Origin: Clitopilus passeckerianus
Lineage: Eukaryota; Basidiomycota; Agaricomycetes; Agaricales; Entolomataceae
Assembly (NCBI GenBank): GCA_944990035.1
Contig: CALYLX010000143.1
Location: forward strand, 186,001-250,000
Direction of reading: 5' to 3'
DNA: 64,000 bases
Shown: one piece after another, positions 1 to 11,745 of the stretch
Layout of the letters: each line of letters opens with the position of its first letter
How positions within the stretch are numbered: position 1 is the stretch's first letter
The notes under the pieces: model-generated
The model's input: only the letters and a program-made list of their open reading frames with translations
Database searches by the model: none
Told to the model about the DNA's origin: nothing
Translations under genes and position numbers: made by a program

Positions 1-83
1 ATACCACAAATGCAAGAGCTGGCACAGACCGGACTGCGAGAAGCATTGCGAAGAACGCGGCTGAGTACGGCTCTAGAAACCAT
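1..83 (-). CDS. 5' end of a gene running off the left edge, possible mitochondrial presequence
   Basis: An ATG on the minus strand at 81-83 opens a frame that stays open to the window edge (27 codons). The peptide starts MVSRAVLSRVLRNASRSPV, rich in Arg, Ser and hydrophobic residues without acidic ones, which is how a mitochondrial targeting peptide looks. Only this leader is visible, so the product cannot be named. The start would be divergent from the membrane-protein gene at 735. A chance open frame of this length cannot be excluded. Confidence 0.3.
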   Translation of the reverse strand, partial: MVSRAVLSRVLRNASRSPVCASSCICG

Positions 84-734
84 TGTGGTCGTCGTCGTCG
101 TCGCCGTTGTCGACAGAGGCCCGGTCAAGTTTTTTCTATAAGTGCAAGGTTGCTTCGGAATTTCACGGCCACTGCTGGTTCGGCTTTTGCCGTCAGTGCA
201 CGTGATGGTAATGCCGAGGTCTGTGGCAGTGCCCTCCTTCAGCTGTCCAATCGTCGATCAGGAATTGGTTTGCTCTTCCTTAGCGGAGGGGGTTACAGAG
301 GACTCAACCGCTGAATCACTATTATGCTGTAAACATCTGACGCTTAAAATTGGCAAAACCAAGAATCAACTCATGTCTGGACCGGAAAAGCAAAGGAACC
401 TTCTGGTTTCCTTTCAAGACGAAGGCATCATCTAGCCGAAGTTCTACGCCTCTTCCGTCATTCCAGTTAGAACCTATACCGACCCAGAATATTGAAATAC
501 TGGGCCTATAAAAGGTAATGGAACCTGACTAATCTGGAAGTCAAAATACGACTTGAGCGCCTACAGTCACACTCACATCTGTGTCAGGAGTTGCAGCGCC
601 TCAAGACCGTGATGGCCAGCTGTAACTGAGACGGCAGGCCATATATAACTGATCGTGCCAGGGACACACACTCCACCTGTGTAGATAAAGCGTTTGACAC
701 TCAGGAGCTTCGTCTTGTTCTCCCTCTGACTTAA
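84..734. other. Intergenic region with TATA-like elements
   Basis: No convincing gene. The open frame at 142-435 resembles nothing I know and has no supporting splice structure. Two TATA-like stretches precede the plus-strand gene at 735: ctataaaag at 506-514 and atatataa at 641-648; the second is closer to the start and the likelier promoter element. Confidence 0.4.
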
Positions 735-2452
735 ATGAGCATGTTCTTCACGGATTCAGTGGATCTCGTCCTTGGACCTTTGCAAGTCGGCTACTCGATC
801 GCTGTCTTCCTGTTTGGATTGGCCACAGTTCAAGTGAGCACTGAATTCGTCCACACCCAAATGGCGCTTATCGTACGGTTAGACGTATCTCTACTTTCAG
901 GATTTCAGTGAAGATCCGATCCTCTACAAGAGCCTTGTATGTTGTATGAATTCCTCTGTATGATCCCTGGCGCTGATTTATGTATTCAAGATCGGAGCAG
1001 TCTGGTGAACGCGATCCTTCTCTTTACCCGTATGCCATTCTGACGCACAACGCTAGGCTGTTCGAGCTCGCAAACCAAATCTGCTGCTCACATGCTGTCT
1101 ACTTCTTCACAATAATCTCGTTCGGGAGGATGGATGTTCTCGAAGAAGATTCACCAGAGAGTTTTGACCTCATCCTACTATTCACTGGGTTGAACGTCTT
1201 ATTGGTCTTTGTAGGTCATATCACACCATATTCACGTTCTCAGCGCTAACACACGGGCGCAGGGCTTCTTTGCATACCGACAATGGGAGTTGAAGCAATC
1301 CGCACTTTCTCTGCTCATCAGTACTCTCGGCTGTGCACAGCTTGCACTCTACATAGCTTCCACCGCGTTTGCCTTCTCAACTGGATCTGTAGCGGAGCTA
1401 GTTCAAGAAGGGCGTACCGTTCTATTAGCGACATTCTTCTTAGGTGAGCTTTCCTCCCAGTATTACCGGAGTTCCGTGATCTAATTCGGACTATTGGACT
1501 TGTAGGCGCCGGGGCAGCTATCGTCCTGACGATGGTTCTTGTAGGACGTCTATACACGCGTAAACGAGACCATTTCTACAGGTGAGGATGAAAGGCATCC
1601 AAAGAATACAGATGCCCAGCTCAATGGCAATATCTAGGTTCGCTAGCTCAAGCGACCGATGGATTATGTGGATAATCAGTGCGTTTCCCAATTCCATAAG
1701 TTGAAAACCTTTGATCTTAACGAACCACCGACAGGTACCGGGGCTCTCGCCAGGTATCGCAGGTCTATCTCTGAAACCATACTAAGGATCTAACCTGTCT
1801 GAATAGTGTCGCAATGATTATAGTCGCCATCTGCGTAAGTTTCAAAGCCTACTTTCTCATCTTACTACCACTTTACTAAATAACCTTTGCAGTTCGCAAC
1901 GATGAAGGATAATTGTCCGTAAAATACCCTCCTAGCCTTATGATACCTCTCTAATCGAACGCAAATAGTAATCTGGTACGGCGGCTTCGTCACTGTTCCA
2001 AGACGTGAGTACCGTCGTCTCCTTCCACATGGATCCTGCCTAACATCTACCTGACATGTAGTCCTTACCATCACGCTACTTGCATCGTAAGCCTTCCTAT
2101 GCTATAGAGAACACTCTCCTCACCTACCCTTCATTCGATTCCAAGATTGAATGCAAGAAGCTCGCCTCATCGAGTCGACCTGACGAAGCCGATGAGCCTG
2201 AATAACATGGGATCCAGCGGGCGCGGTACGAATCCACACCGCGACAAGGTTCGTGCAAGTATCAAATCTAATATTTCTATTGCATACTGACGGTGTCACA
2301 ACGAATCCTTCCAGTTAAGCACAGTGCAGATAGCCATCGAGACCGTCGAGACGACTGACGCAGCGAGTTTGTACGAGGGGAGAGCATCGAAACCAGGCGG
2401 CGAAAAGGCTATCCACTCCTCCCCCTTGCAGATAGTCTCCACATTGCCTTGA
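735..2452 (+). CDS. DUF6534-like multi-pass membrane protein
   Basis: Spliced gene starting MSMFFTDSVDLVLGPLQVGY. The layout matches the large agaricomycete family annotated as DUF6534: an N-terminal segment ending G.ATVQ, then an exon with IGAVWLFELANQIC, then LNVLLVF followed by GFFAYRQWELK, then further hydrophobic helices, about seven in all. I placed introns at 834-900, after YKSL, after IGAV, around 1215-1262, 1445-1505, and several short ones between 1580 and 2090. The last exon follows LNARSSPHRVD and gives a polar tail ending at TGA 2450-2452. Family members have no established function. Reading frame is consistent through the splices I could place; small exons between 1700 and 2100 are the least certain part. 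Confidence 0.65.
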
Positions 2453-2717
2453 GGGCACCTTTATCTCCGCCCGATGCACGCAAAACGTACTCATTTACGC
2501 CTCAGTCAACGAAAATAACGTCACTCGTCTCAATTCTCTCTAGGTTAGGCTAGTTTCTGATACCTTTACAAGCCCCAATTACAGATGTATTAATGCAAAT
2601 TGACATGACTATGCTACAAACTACCAAGGGTATCAAATAACTATACAGCACCTAACTTATAGCATTTCTTCGGGAAATATCGTCTAGCATGTAATGATTA
2701 GTGTTCTCGACCCGAAA

Positions 2718-5700
2718 TTAGTTAAACTCCTCTTCAGGCTCCTCGGTGACGCCATCCTCGTTCCAGATGTCCAGGAACTACATAGAAGTCAGGACTCAGG
2801 CAGCGTATCATTGACGAAGTACTTACGGTACGCTTCTGAACAGTAACATCGTCGCTGGTCAGGATGGGCGCCGTCGCGAATGGTAGACGATCCCATTCGA
2901 TCGGTTTGTCGTGGCGTCTCGCAGCTGGTTTATCTCCAGCAGCTGATTTCTTTCCGAGGACAAATTTATTGCATTTGCTGTTCACAGTCAGTCCACATAG
3001 CCTGTCAACATAGCTTTAACCCAGACTTACTCTTCGGATAAAGAGTATAGTGCTTTCAGATACGACTTGAGGAGCATGACTATGGCAATTATCACCGAAT
3101 TTCGCATTAGGGGTATTTGATCCGTTAGGTTAGTAGTTGCGGTTGCTGGTGTTTCGGGAACAACGTCCATACTATCCTGGTGGGGGTTCGGTGCCGAAGT
3201 GGTTTGCAAGTGAGAGAGTAAATGTGAAGGGGAAATCGTTTCCAGCAGTTGAACTCCAATGGTTGAAAGAACGGCTGTGAGGTGTTTGATGACGGTGATT
3301 ACCTCCTCATGTGTCTTGTAATCGAAAGCTGAGAAATTTTCGGCCATGTAACGAACGAAGTCAATGTCGTCCTACGGAGGAATCAGGAGGAGTACTACTG
3401 TTGACTGCATAAGATCTGACCTGCGACGCTTGTTGGTTTGCACACTCTTGGAATACCTTGACCAGAGATTTCAAGAAGTCCTGTCTAGTTTGCCGCTTTT
3501 CTCGGACGAGGGAGTACCACCTTTGCAAAAGAGCAACAGGAACAGTTTGAACACGATAGCCTAGGAAGGGCGGTGAGTCTAGTTCGCCACTGAAGAAGGG
3601 ACCACCTACCCTGGAAGAAACCGCTGGCAATCTTCTTCTGATAGTTAAAGGAAGCTCGAGCGCTGAGAGTATATCGGGCGTTCAGCAGCGAGGCATGCTT
3701 AGTGTGCAGGATGGTATGGAGTGCACTTGCTCTGTTACAGAGACTTGCCACCGGACTCGTTTCCAAAGCCACGATGACAGGAAACGACTATGCACAACCG
3801 TCAGTAAGTGGAGCAAGTTCATGGGGTATAGCTGACCTGTAGCGGATGAGCCAGGCCCTGTTTAATAGTGAAAGTGAGCACGTCGATAGCGGTTGCTTGA
3901 ATTTGGGGTTGCAATGAAAGGGCAGCTTCCAGAATCTGACTTAGATATCGCTGGACCACCGCAGAGGAAACCCTGTTTCAACTGAGAAAGGAGTTCGTGA
4001 GACACAGAACTGTGAAGACTTACCCAGAATCAGCAAAGCCATCAGTATTTCCCACCAATTCTTCCATATTGACGCCAGCCGCTTTGGGCTTAGCCTTTCC
4101 TGATTCTAAGCCGATGTTTAATCAGAAATTCTTGTCAGATGGGAGAAGCGCACCTTTCTCCTTGGTTGCATGCTTCGAAGCTTCGGAAACCAGGAACTCC
4201 TGCAGAATCCTCAACAATCTCCCTCGTGCCTCCTCTTCTGGAGATGCGAATATCTCGTCCATTATCTTGGAGGATTGCTCCATGACCATAAGAGTTGGTT
4301 GCGCTCGGAACAAGAAGCCTGTAACATCGGTTCAGTGTCTCGACAGTCTATGGAGGGGTCCCAGGCCCACCTAAGCATTGCAAGAGCCTCGCACGAAGTG
4401 CTGGGCTATTGTATTTGTGGTACAATGCTAGCACACTCAAGTAGATGTGTTCAATGATTGAGCCCTTGACGCTAGTGTTAGAGACGTTAAGTGTCGTCTA
4501 AGTTAGTCTTACCTGAGATATGCTATCAATATCCTTCGCTAGATCTGAATCTGACTGAGTTTTGATTGAAGGACGGATGCTGATCCTGAACCCACCTGTT
4601 CGATCGCGTCGTATTTCATCGAAGTTGCAATGTTCTCCGAGGAGGGAAACAAGAAACGCCAGAATCGATAGACCTCGGACCTCCGCCGGTGGTAGTTGTT
4701 GGGAGGGAGGGCGCTTGAGAGTTTGTTGGAGGCGGACTAAATAGTCTGAGGTTAGGCTGAAGTTAGAAATGGTTGGTTCACGTTTTACCATTGCATGACT
4801 TGAGGAGGTTGATCAAGCGAGGGAAATCATGGGTCAAGTTTTGAATGACAATACACATGCAAGCTACTGCCTCTTGCAACATCTGAAGTTCTTTGTCAGA
4901 ATTTTTCTGAATGTCATGGAGAATGGCATACCTGCACATTGCCGCCGGTCGGCTTGAGTACCATGGGCTGCAGGGCAAGTTGAAGCTCTTGGCCGAACTT
5001 TGCTGCGGTTTTGGGCATGCAAGGGATGGAAATGCGGAAGATTTTGAGCAGATAGTCAGTGGTAGATTGATCTTCGGGCTAGAACAGGAGTTAAGGCGCA
5101 AGGCTGGCTTACGAATTGGACGAGACGTACCGAAGCGGCATTCTTTAGATAGGGAAGTAACGTAGAAGCTCTTGAGCCCGATAGTATAGCAGGATGAGCA
5201 GATGTGAACAGGTAAATGGTTCTGACGCAATTGATGACAGTCTGCAGAGTGGCGGGTCAACCTGGATTCATGAGACTGGACACAGTACTTACAAATCCTG
5301 GCAGGTCCGAAGCGTCCACCAAACCGTCGATCAGCGCTTCGCAGATTTCGCCATAACGAGCATGGAGAAAAGCTGCCTCATTTCCACTCTTCTCCATCAT
5401 AATTTTATGAAGTAGATCCTCAAGTGGTGATTGCCTGTCCTTGAACGTTGCTGAGGTTCCCATAATGACGGTGACTTTGTTGAGAAGTGCAGCCTTCTCG
5501 TTGACTTTGGCAGCAGAATTAGAACTGATCGGCTTTGCAGTTGGCGGAGGAATGTTATTCGGAAACCATAATTCTTCGATAGTCTTGATGGCCAATTCCC
5601 GGACGGTTTCATCGTCGTCGAGCATCCGCAACACGACTCGTGTTGCAACGTCTATTTGACGCGCAGAATCATCAATTACTCCATAATAGGACTTCAGAAG

Positions 5701-8700
5701 TTTGATAACGCGTTTGCGGACGCCAAGACCCGTGTCCTGCAACCAAACTTTCAGTGCACTAGCCATAAAAATTATGGATCGTACTGACCGCAATACGATC
5801 GGCAATCTTCTGGTAATAGTCCCCAGCAACCTTAGGCGAATCAATCATGTATTTCCCTATAAGCTCGACTGCGGCATCTCGCACAGCGGGAGAACTGTCC
5901 AGAAGGTGACTCTCGATAGCGCGACGAACGTTAGGCTGGCGAAGAGTCAATTGAATGAAGTTATCTGGAAGGCAAAGACACTCACAGCACTAAGAATAGT
6001 AGCATCGCTTGTAATAATCTGACCAAGGGCCTTCAGAGCTTTGGTGCGCATGAATATAGCAGGGGCATCGAGCGCCATCAAGATGATTGTGAGGATGGGT
6101 TGGAACGAGTTGCGCAAACTCTGAATAGTGCCAATTTCTTCCGCAAGTCTGTCAATGCGGGCAACTTCCTCTTGAGATCTGGGTTGATGTAAGTCTCGAG
6201 CAATCCGTTATAACATTGTGTCCCAAGCATACCCGATATCAAACACATCTGCCGTAGGTTCCTTCCATACGCCTTGCAACGCATCCTTGAGTCTATACCC
6301 AAATGATTGGAGTTGGGAGGTATCCTTGATGTTGAGGTCATCGTCACCACTAGGATCGGTCACCCAGGAATCGAGTTGCTTGAGGGATGCAGCAAGCTCG
6401 TGTCCCAGCGTGGCTGCTGTGAATTCTCTAGCGCTCTGAAGAAGGTTGTCTGAGCCACCGGCGTGAAGGTTCAACAGGCGATCAACTTACATCATAAGCT
6501 TGGTCCTCAGAGGAGCGTTTACAGAGATGCGCTGCAATGTCCTTGTGAATCTTGACCAATTTGCTGAAGTCCTTGGCATTTGCGCTGGCGACAATCTGAC
6601 ACTAATATAAGTATGGAGTTGTCTAGCAGTTTCGGAGACTCACCTCATCCAAACATTTGACTGCCTGGTACTTGTTGGTGTCAGACTGCACATTCAGCGT
6701 ACTTGACCGAATCCGCGAGGCAATAACACCAAGGTGATCAAGGGCAATGCTCTTCGCTGCATTATTATCGGTCTGATTGGTTTTCACGTCGTCCAGTGAG
6801 GAAACCTAGAAAGAAATCTTCAGAACGAAAATAAGGTAGAGCTTTCGAGACACGAACCATATATTTGCATGCCACACTGAGAAGTAGACTGGCAGCCGGC
6901 CATTCAGGCCAAAATAGTACGACGAGTACGTCCGCGATGAGGTTATCAAAAATAGTCCTGTATTCAGCCTCGTTCGAGTTTTTGGTCGCCTTTCCTTTTC
7001 CAGATCTATAGGGAGGGTTATTTTAAACGGAGTTAACAAAAAAATAGGCGGTTCGTACCTCTGAGTTAGGAAGAGTACGATAGTCTTCGCAGCCTTGGTC
7101 GCAGAATCCAATCCAGAGCTGTACAAGCGGATTTCCTGGATTAAGATGGCCCACATTAGTTCAATCTTCATCTTGACAGTAAGAAGTACATTACCTCCTG
7201 ATCAATCTCATCCAGGAATGGTTCGTCGGCACCGTTATTGAGCTGGCTCTCAGTAAGACTTTCCTGCCTCTTCAGAGCAAATTTGTTTTGCCGAGCCTTG
7301 TCGATCCTCCTCGCTTCTACTCTGACATCATGAGCAGATGTCTGGACGAGCTGGAGAAGTAAGGCCGAAACAGTCCTGATGGACCTGCCGTCACGGAGTC
7401 TATGCAATTATGTTAGACCAAGTAAATGCAGGTTGTTTGTCGCATATTTACCTGAATTGACCAGCTTTCTGTTTTGAATCAGAAAGCTTAATCAATGAAC
7501 TGAGGATCTCTTCTATAATCCAAGACCTCTGGTCTTCATGGTTTGCAAAGATCTGGAGCAAGGAAGCGTGAGTTCCGGAGAACCATAGATATATGCGCAA
7601 AAACTCACGCTACGAATCAAAGCAAGAGCATCCAACCTCAAACCCCGCATCGCACTCTTGCCAAACGTCTTCAGAATCACATTTTCACTTCCGCCAGACT
7701 TCTTCCCCCGACCACCGCCACCATCAGCCTCTGCTCCGGTTCCCTCAACGACAAAGAAAGGCCCAATCGCGATGTAGACAGCTTGAATGATGATGGCATC
7801 ACTCATTGCAACGCTTTCAACATTAACCATATTGTTGACACGCGGTATAACGGAGGAAAGAGCTTGGAAGATTTCGCTAAGCTGCCGTCGATTTGCCTGG
7901 CAGGTCGGGCTGTTGTCCGTGAGGAGGTAGAATAACGCCGGATTGAGATGGCTTCCAGTCGAGCCAGTGGATATCTCCGTATATGCCTCAACAAAAGGGT
8001 AGATGATCTTCGTGAGCTGATTTTTAATAGAGCTCAGACAGGCTGTAATAAGCTCCTCGGAGTAGAGCTACAAAGGAATTCAGTAATGATTTCCACCAGG
8101 AAATTGAATATTTTACCTGCTTAGTGAGTCTGTCGCTGACCAGTAGCGCTATACAGCAATCTGCTGCATTGACACTATCCCGACCAGTTTCAAGTGCTCT
8201 CGCGAGCTTGTCATGATCCGCATCCGAGAGCTCAGCAGGAGCACCACTTTCCTGCGTATCGCCAGCATTGTCTCCGTCCTCCATCGGTGTCGACGGCTTG
8301 TCACCCTTCTTGCCCCTTGCTGCCTTTTTAGGACTCTTCTTGCTTGGAGAGGCGCTCTCCATCCGTACACCAGTGTTGCTAGAGACTGTTTGGTCGGCAG
8401 CACTTCGAGGAAATGGATCGATGTCTTCCCCAGCTTTGACGCTTCGTTCAAGGGTTTTCAACAAGCGCGAAAGCATCTGGGTGTCCACTTCAGCCATCCG
8501 GCCTTTGGTCCGAGGAGTAGCTTGCATGCCAGCCACAGTACGTAGTCGTTTGGTAGGTCGAGCGACATGACCGATGGATTTAAGGAGCTTCTGAACGACA
8601 TTCGGATGGAGCACAGGACGAGACGCGTCCACCGTGGTTGTATGTGAAAAGAATTCGACGGGAAGGTCAGAAAGATCGACGTCAGCAGGGAGAGAGTCTT

Positions 8701-10113
8701 CGGTCTCGAAGATATCCTCAACAAGGGAAATGAACTTTTCCAGTGGTGCTGAATGAGAAAATCAATTATAAAATGGTGTTGCAGCTGAGGAAGAAAAATG
8801 ACTCACGTCGTTCGTCCCGGTCTCCAGTCCTTCGAGCAGAGCCCTTGACCATGTCCACCTTCATGGGGCTGTAGCTATCATCCTCCCCAAAGCCACCCAA
8901 ATCATCGTCATCTTCAACAGAATCGTCTATTTTCATCTTGCCGAGTGCCTTTTCGGAAGGGCCAGAGTCACCTTTTCGAGGGGTGGTTAACCACGGCTTA
9001 TAAGGCACAGCAACATATGCCATACGTTGGGAACCAGGAGATCTGGGTGCATTAATGCGGTTGTGCTTGGGAGTCTGAGGCATGGAGTTCGGTTTACTTG
9101 GCGGTTTGAGGGATTGAGATGAATGTATGCGCTTGATAGCAGGCGACTCCAACTCCACGACGACCTTCCTCTTCCGAGACGGTGTTACCGAAGGAACGGT
9201 AGATGAACTAGGCTGAATGGCCAACGGATCTGGACTTTCGCCAATGACAGGAGTAACAATCTTGGGTGGTTTCTGAGGGGTCAGAGGAGAAGGAGGCGCC
9301 ACGGCCTGGCGGGAAGCATTCATCTCGCGGGTCTTCTGCTGCAAGAAATCGTTGAAAAATGCGGGAGATTCCTGGGGTTTATGCACCTTCGGTGGCTGGG
9401 GCGGAGGTGGAGGCCCAAGAGCGTATGCAAGAGAGGATGAAGAAAGAGAGATGCTAGGAGGCGGAGGTGTCGGATAAGCCGCTTGGGGTGTTGTCCGTTG
9501 AAACAGAGATTGTGCAAATGGGGATGTTGAATACGAAGAGTGCTGAACAGGTTGCGAGGCCCAATGCTGAGGGGTTTGATAGGAGTAAGCTCTAGAGGGA
9601 CGTCAGTCCTGATTATGGTCATAAATCGCAGGAGAGGGTGTTACTGACGGGCCATTTGATGAGTTCAGCATTTGAACTGCATTATCTCTGGTGTTTGTCC
9701 AATAGCCTGACTGCGTTGCTGCAGGGTTATGAGAGTCCATATATGCTAGTTCTTGAACATATTCCGTGTATGGTGGAGGCGGATTTCCTTGCGTATACCC
9801 GCCATTCTGCACGGAGTAATAGTTTGGTTGTGCAAATGTGGGTGGCTCAGCTGTTAGGCTCATCGAGCTCAAGTGCCTGGCAACTAACAAGGACCTTCAG
9901 AGACCATACTATTCAACGTGATTGCAGTTACTGACCATGATTAGTCGGGTTGGCAGATGCCATCGGATACACAGCTAATAGCCCCTGTGCTTCCTGAACC
10001 GAATCTGTGGCAGCTCGAGAATAATTTCCATCTTGCTGCGGGTAATACTGTTGGTTATACGCTTGATTGTATTGTTGGGCTGGCTGCTGCCAGCGGCGGT
10101 TGTTGTCCGACAT
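2718..10113 (-). CDS. SCC2: Cohesin loading factor SCC2/Mis4/NIPBL
   Basis: A long minus-strand gene with some twenty introns, encoding roughly 2,000 residues. The N-terminus ([17 protein letters not shown]...) is Gln/Tyr/Pro-rich and disordered, followed by a basic stretch with [18 protein letters not shown] near 9150. The rest is HEAT-repeat-like; the family hallmark lies near 5700-5930 with [17 protein letters not shown] and [15 protein letters not shown], which matches the NIPBL/Scc2 pattern of a HEAT unit followed by D(T)G..VRKRVIK. The last exon (FLDIWNEDG... ending EEFN) follows an intron at about 2779-2832 and stops at TAA 2718-2720. Scc2 with Scc4 loads cohesin onto chromatin and activates its ATPase. 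Start chosen at ATG 10111-10113. A head-to-head neighbour begins about 210 bp away. No broken exon noticed, but not every splice was checked. Confidence 0.85.
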
Positions 10114-10326
10114 CGCGTCGGACGAACTTGTTGCACGTCGGGGACGATGAACAGGCAGGCAAAATGCGCGCCAGTCACGAAAAGGTCACGGTCGGATATT
10201 AGCTTAGGTAAGAATCCAACCGGGTCGACTGCACCGTCCGCTCTTTCCTCTCAACGCTATGTTACGAGCAACATAACGAGCTGCTAGTTCTTGGGTATAT
10301 TTGATCTAGGAAAGCGCCAGACGAAA
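10114..10326. promoter_or_regulatory. Short bidirectional intergenic region
   Basis: About 210 bp separate the SCC2 start (minus) from the ATG of the frame-broken gene at 10327 (plus), so it probably served as a shared promoter. I see no clear TATA box or repeated operator in it. Confidence 0.35.
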
Positions 10327-11605
10327 ATGGCGTCGCCAGCTCAAACCGCTGCTCAGGTTATTCGCGCATACTTCAGGATTGAACCCGCCAACAGCCGGCA
10401 CCGATTTGGAGAAAGCATCAGCGGTTTTGTTACAAGTATTTCCAAGGGATCTTGAGAGGGGAAACGAAGACGCCGCCGCGCCTCCCAGCACATGCATACT
10501 TGCACGGTCTGATTCGTAACCAAGAAGTGTTCTCAAGCTGGCGCATCGTTGGTTGCCTCCAACAAAGCATTAAAGCAGGCGTTAAGATTCATCCTCGGAC
10601 CTTCGAACAAGCCGTCTTCGAACTGTCGTCCGAAGGCGAACCAGCAATATGCGGTTTAACAAAGGAGGATGGCTTCAGATTTAGCAAAGTTAGCAAAGCT
10701 CCCCTCTGGGAGCTGGAATGTTATCATGGCCTCGCGGTTACGGAGGCCAACAAAAACACCAAACTGCAACGCTGTCATGCCACATCTAAACTCCTTCACA
10801 TCGCCCATTCAGTCAGCATACAGATAGATCCCTGGCTCTATACCTCCTGAATCAGAAGGTTTCTCCTTCACAAGGAATACACTGCCGCCGTCCAAGTATA
10901 CTCGCTCCTCCTCGCTAGGGCTGGAGTTCCCTTGACGAAACTACTTCATCGGACCCAGGAAGAAGCACCGCTCCATCCGCAAGCTGAGCCTCCTCCACTC
11001 ATGTACACAATGAGTGCCGAAGCCGAATCGAGGGAAGCCCTCCAGCATCTATGTAAAGCTCTTGTAGAGCCTCCTTCAGCCCTCGAAACACCACCGACCG
11101 AGCCGGAGGTAATATCCCTTCGATTTATGTCTGCACAAGAAAATCGACCTGCAAGAGACGACAAAAAACACCAACTGTACCTCAAATAAAGGTCGTCGGG
11201 ACTACCTCCCACCATGCTATTGGCCTACTCTGTCAGCTAGCACAAGACGACGCAATTCCTCACCTCCATCTCGACCCTCTTCTTGACCTCCTCAAAACAA
11301 TCAAACCTCTCAGAGACTGGGATGTCGATTATGAGCACACAAAAAAGTCTTTTGCTCGTAGAGTTGTTATCAAGGTCCACCACCTCGCTTCACCCGAATC
11401 CCGGGACATTGACTTTGAAGAGCTTAAAGTTCAAACGATAGCTCATATGGAGTCCAGCAAGCTGGGCTGGAAACAGTCCAAACGCTTCAAACTGTGGTCA
11501 GATTCTATCGACCCTCGAGGGGGTCAAGGTTGGGCGGAGGCAGCCTCTGCTGCAGCGTCCAGGAGAGACGTAGGTGATAGTGGGGGAGCGGCAGCCCTCT
11601 CCTAA
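10327..11605 (+). pseudogene. Frame-broken gene, possibly PPR/organellar-type protein
   Basis: Coding-like stretches follow each other in different frames with no introns that would join them. From ATG 10327 the frame closes after 42 codons. An overlapping frame from about 10345 reads LLRLFAHTSGLNPPTAGTD until 10520. A third, about 10410-10850, contains AGVKIHPRTFEQAVFEL, stops at TGA near 10848, reopens with HKEYTAAVQVYSLLLARAGV and ends at 11189. A fourth frame, 11158-11605, gives about 150 clean residues (DDAIPHLHLDPLLDLL... to TAA 11603-11605). The helical, PPR-like feel of HPRTFEQ and EYTAAVQVYSLLL suggests an RNA-binding organellar protein, but I cannot name it. At least three frame changes imply a decayed gene, or assembly errors. 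Confidence 0.4.
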
Positions 11606-11745
11606 AGACGATCCAGCAGAATTGGTTTGAGTGGGGACTTCGTCATCACGTATGTGAAACTTCTGGGGAGTGAATGTAACAAACCAATAAATGTATAAAT
11701 GTACAAGACTAGATATAATCTACATAATCGAAATTTTTAAAAAAT

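Noticed and set aside
142..435. Open frame of 97 codons at the left end
   Set aside because: No family likeness, no splice structure, and it lies in the likely promoter region of the membrane-protein gene.
2221..2250. tRNA-like B-box text (ggtacgaatcc)
   Set aside because: Lies in the last part of a coding gene, lacks a matching A box and stem pairing; no tRNA gene was found in the window.
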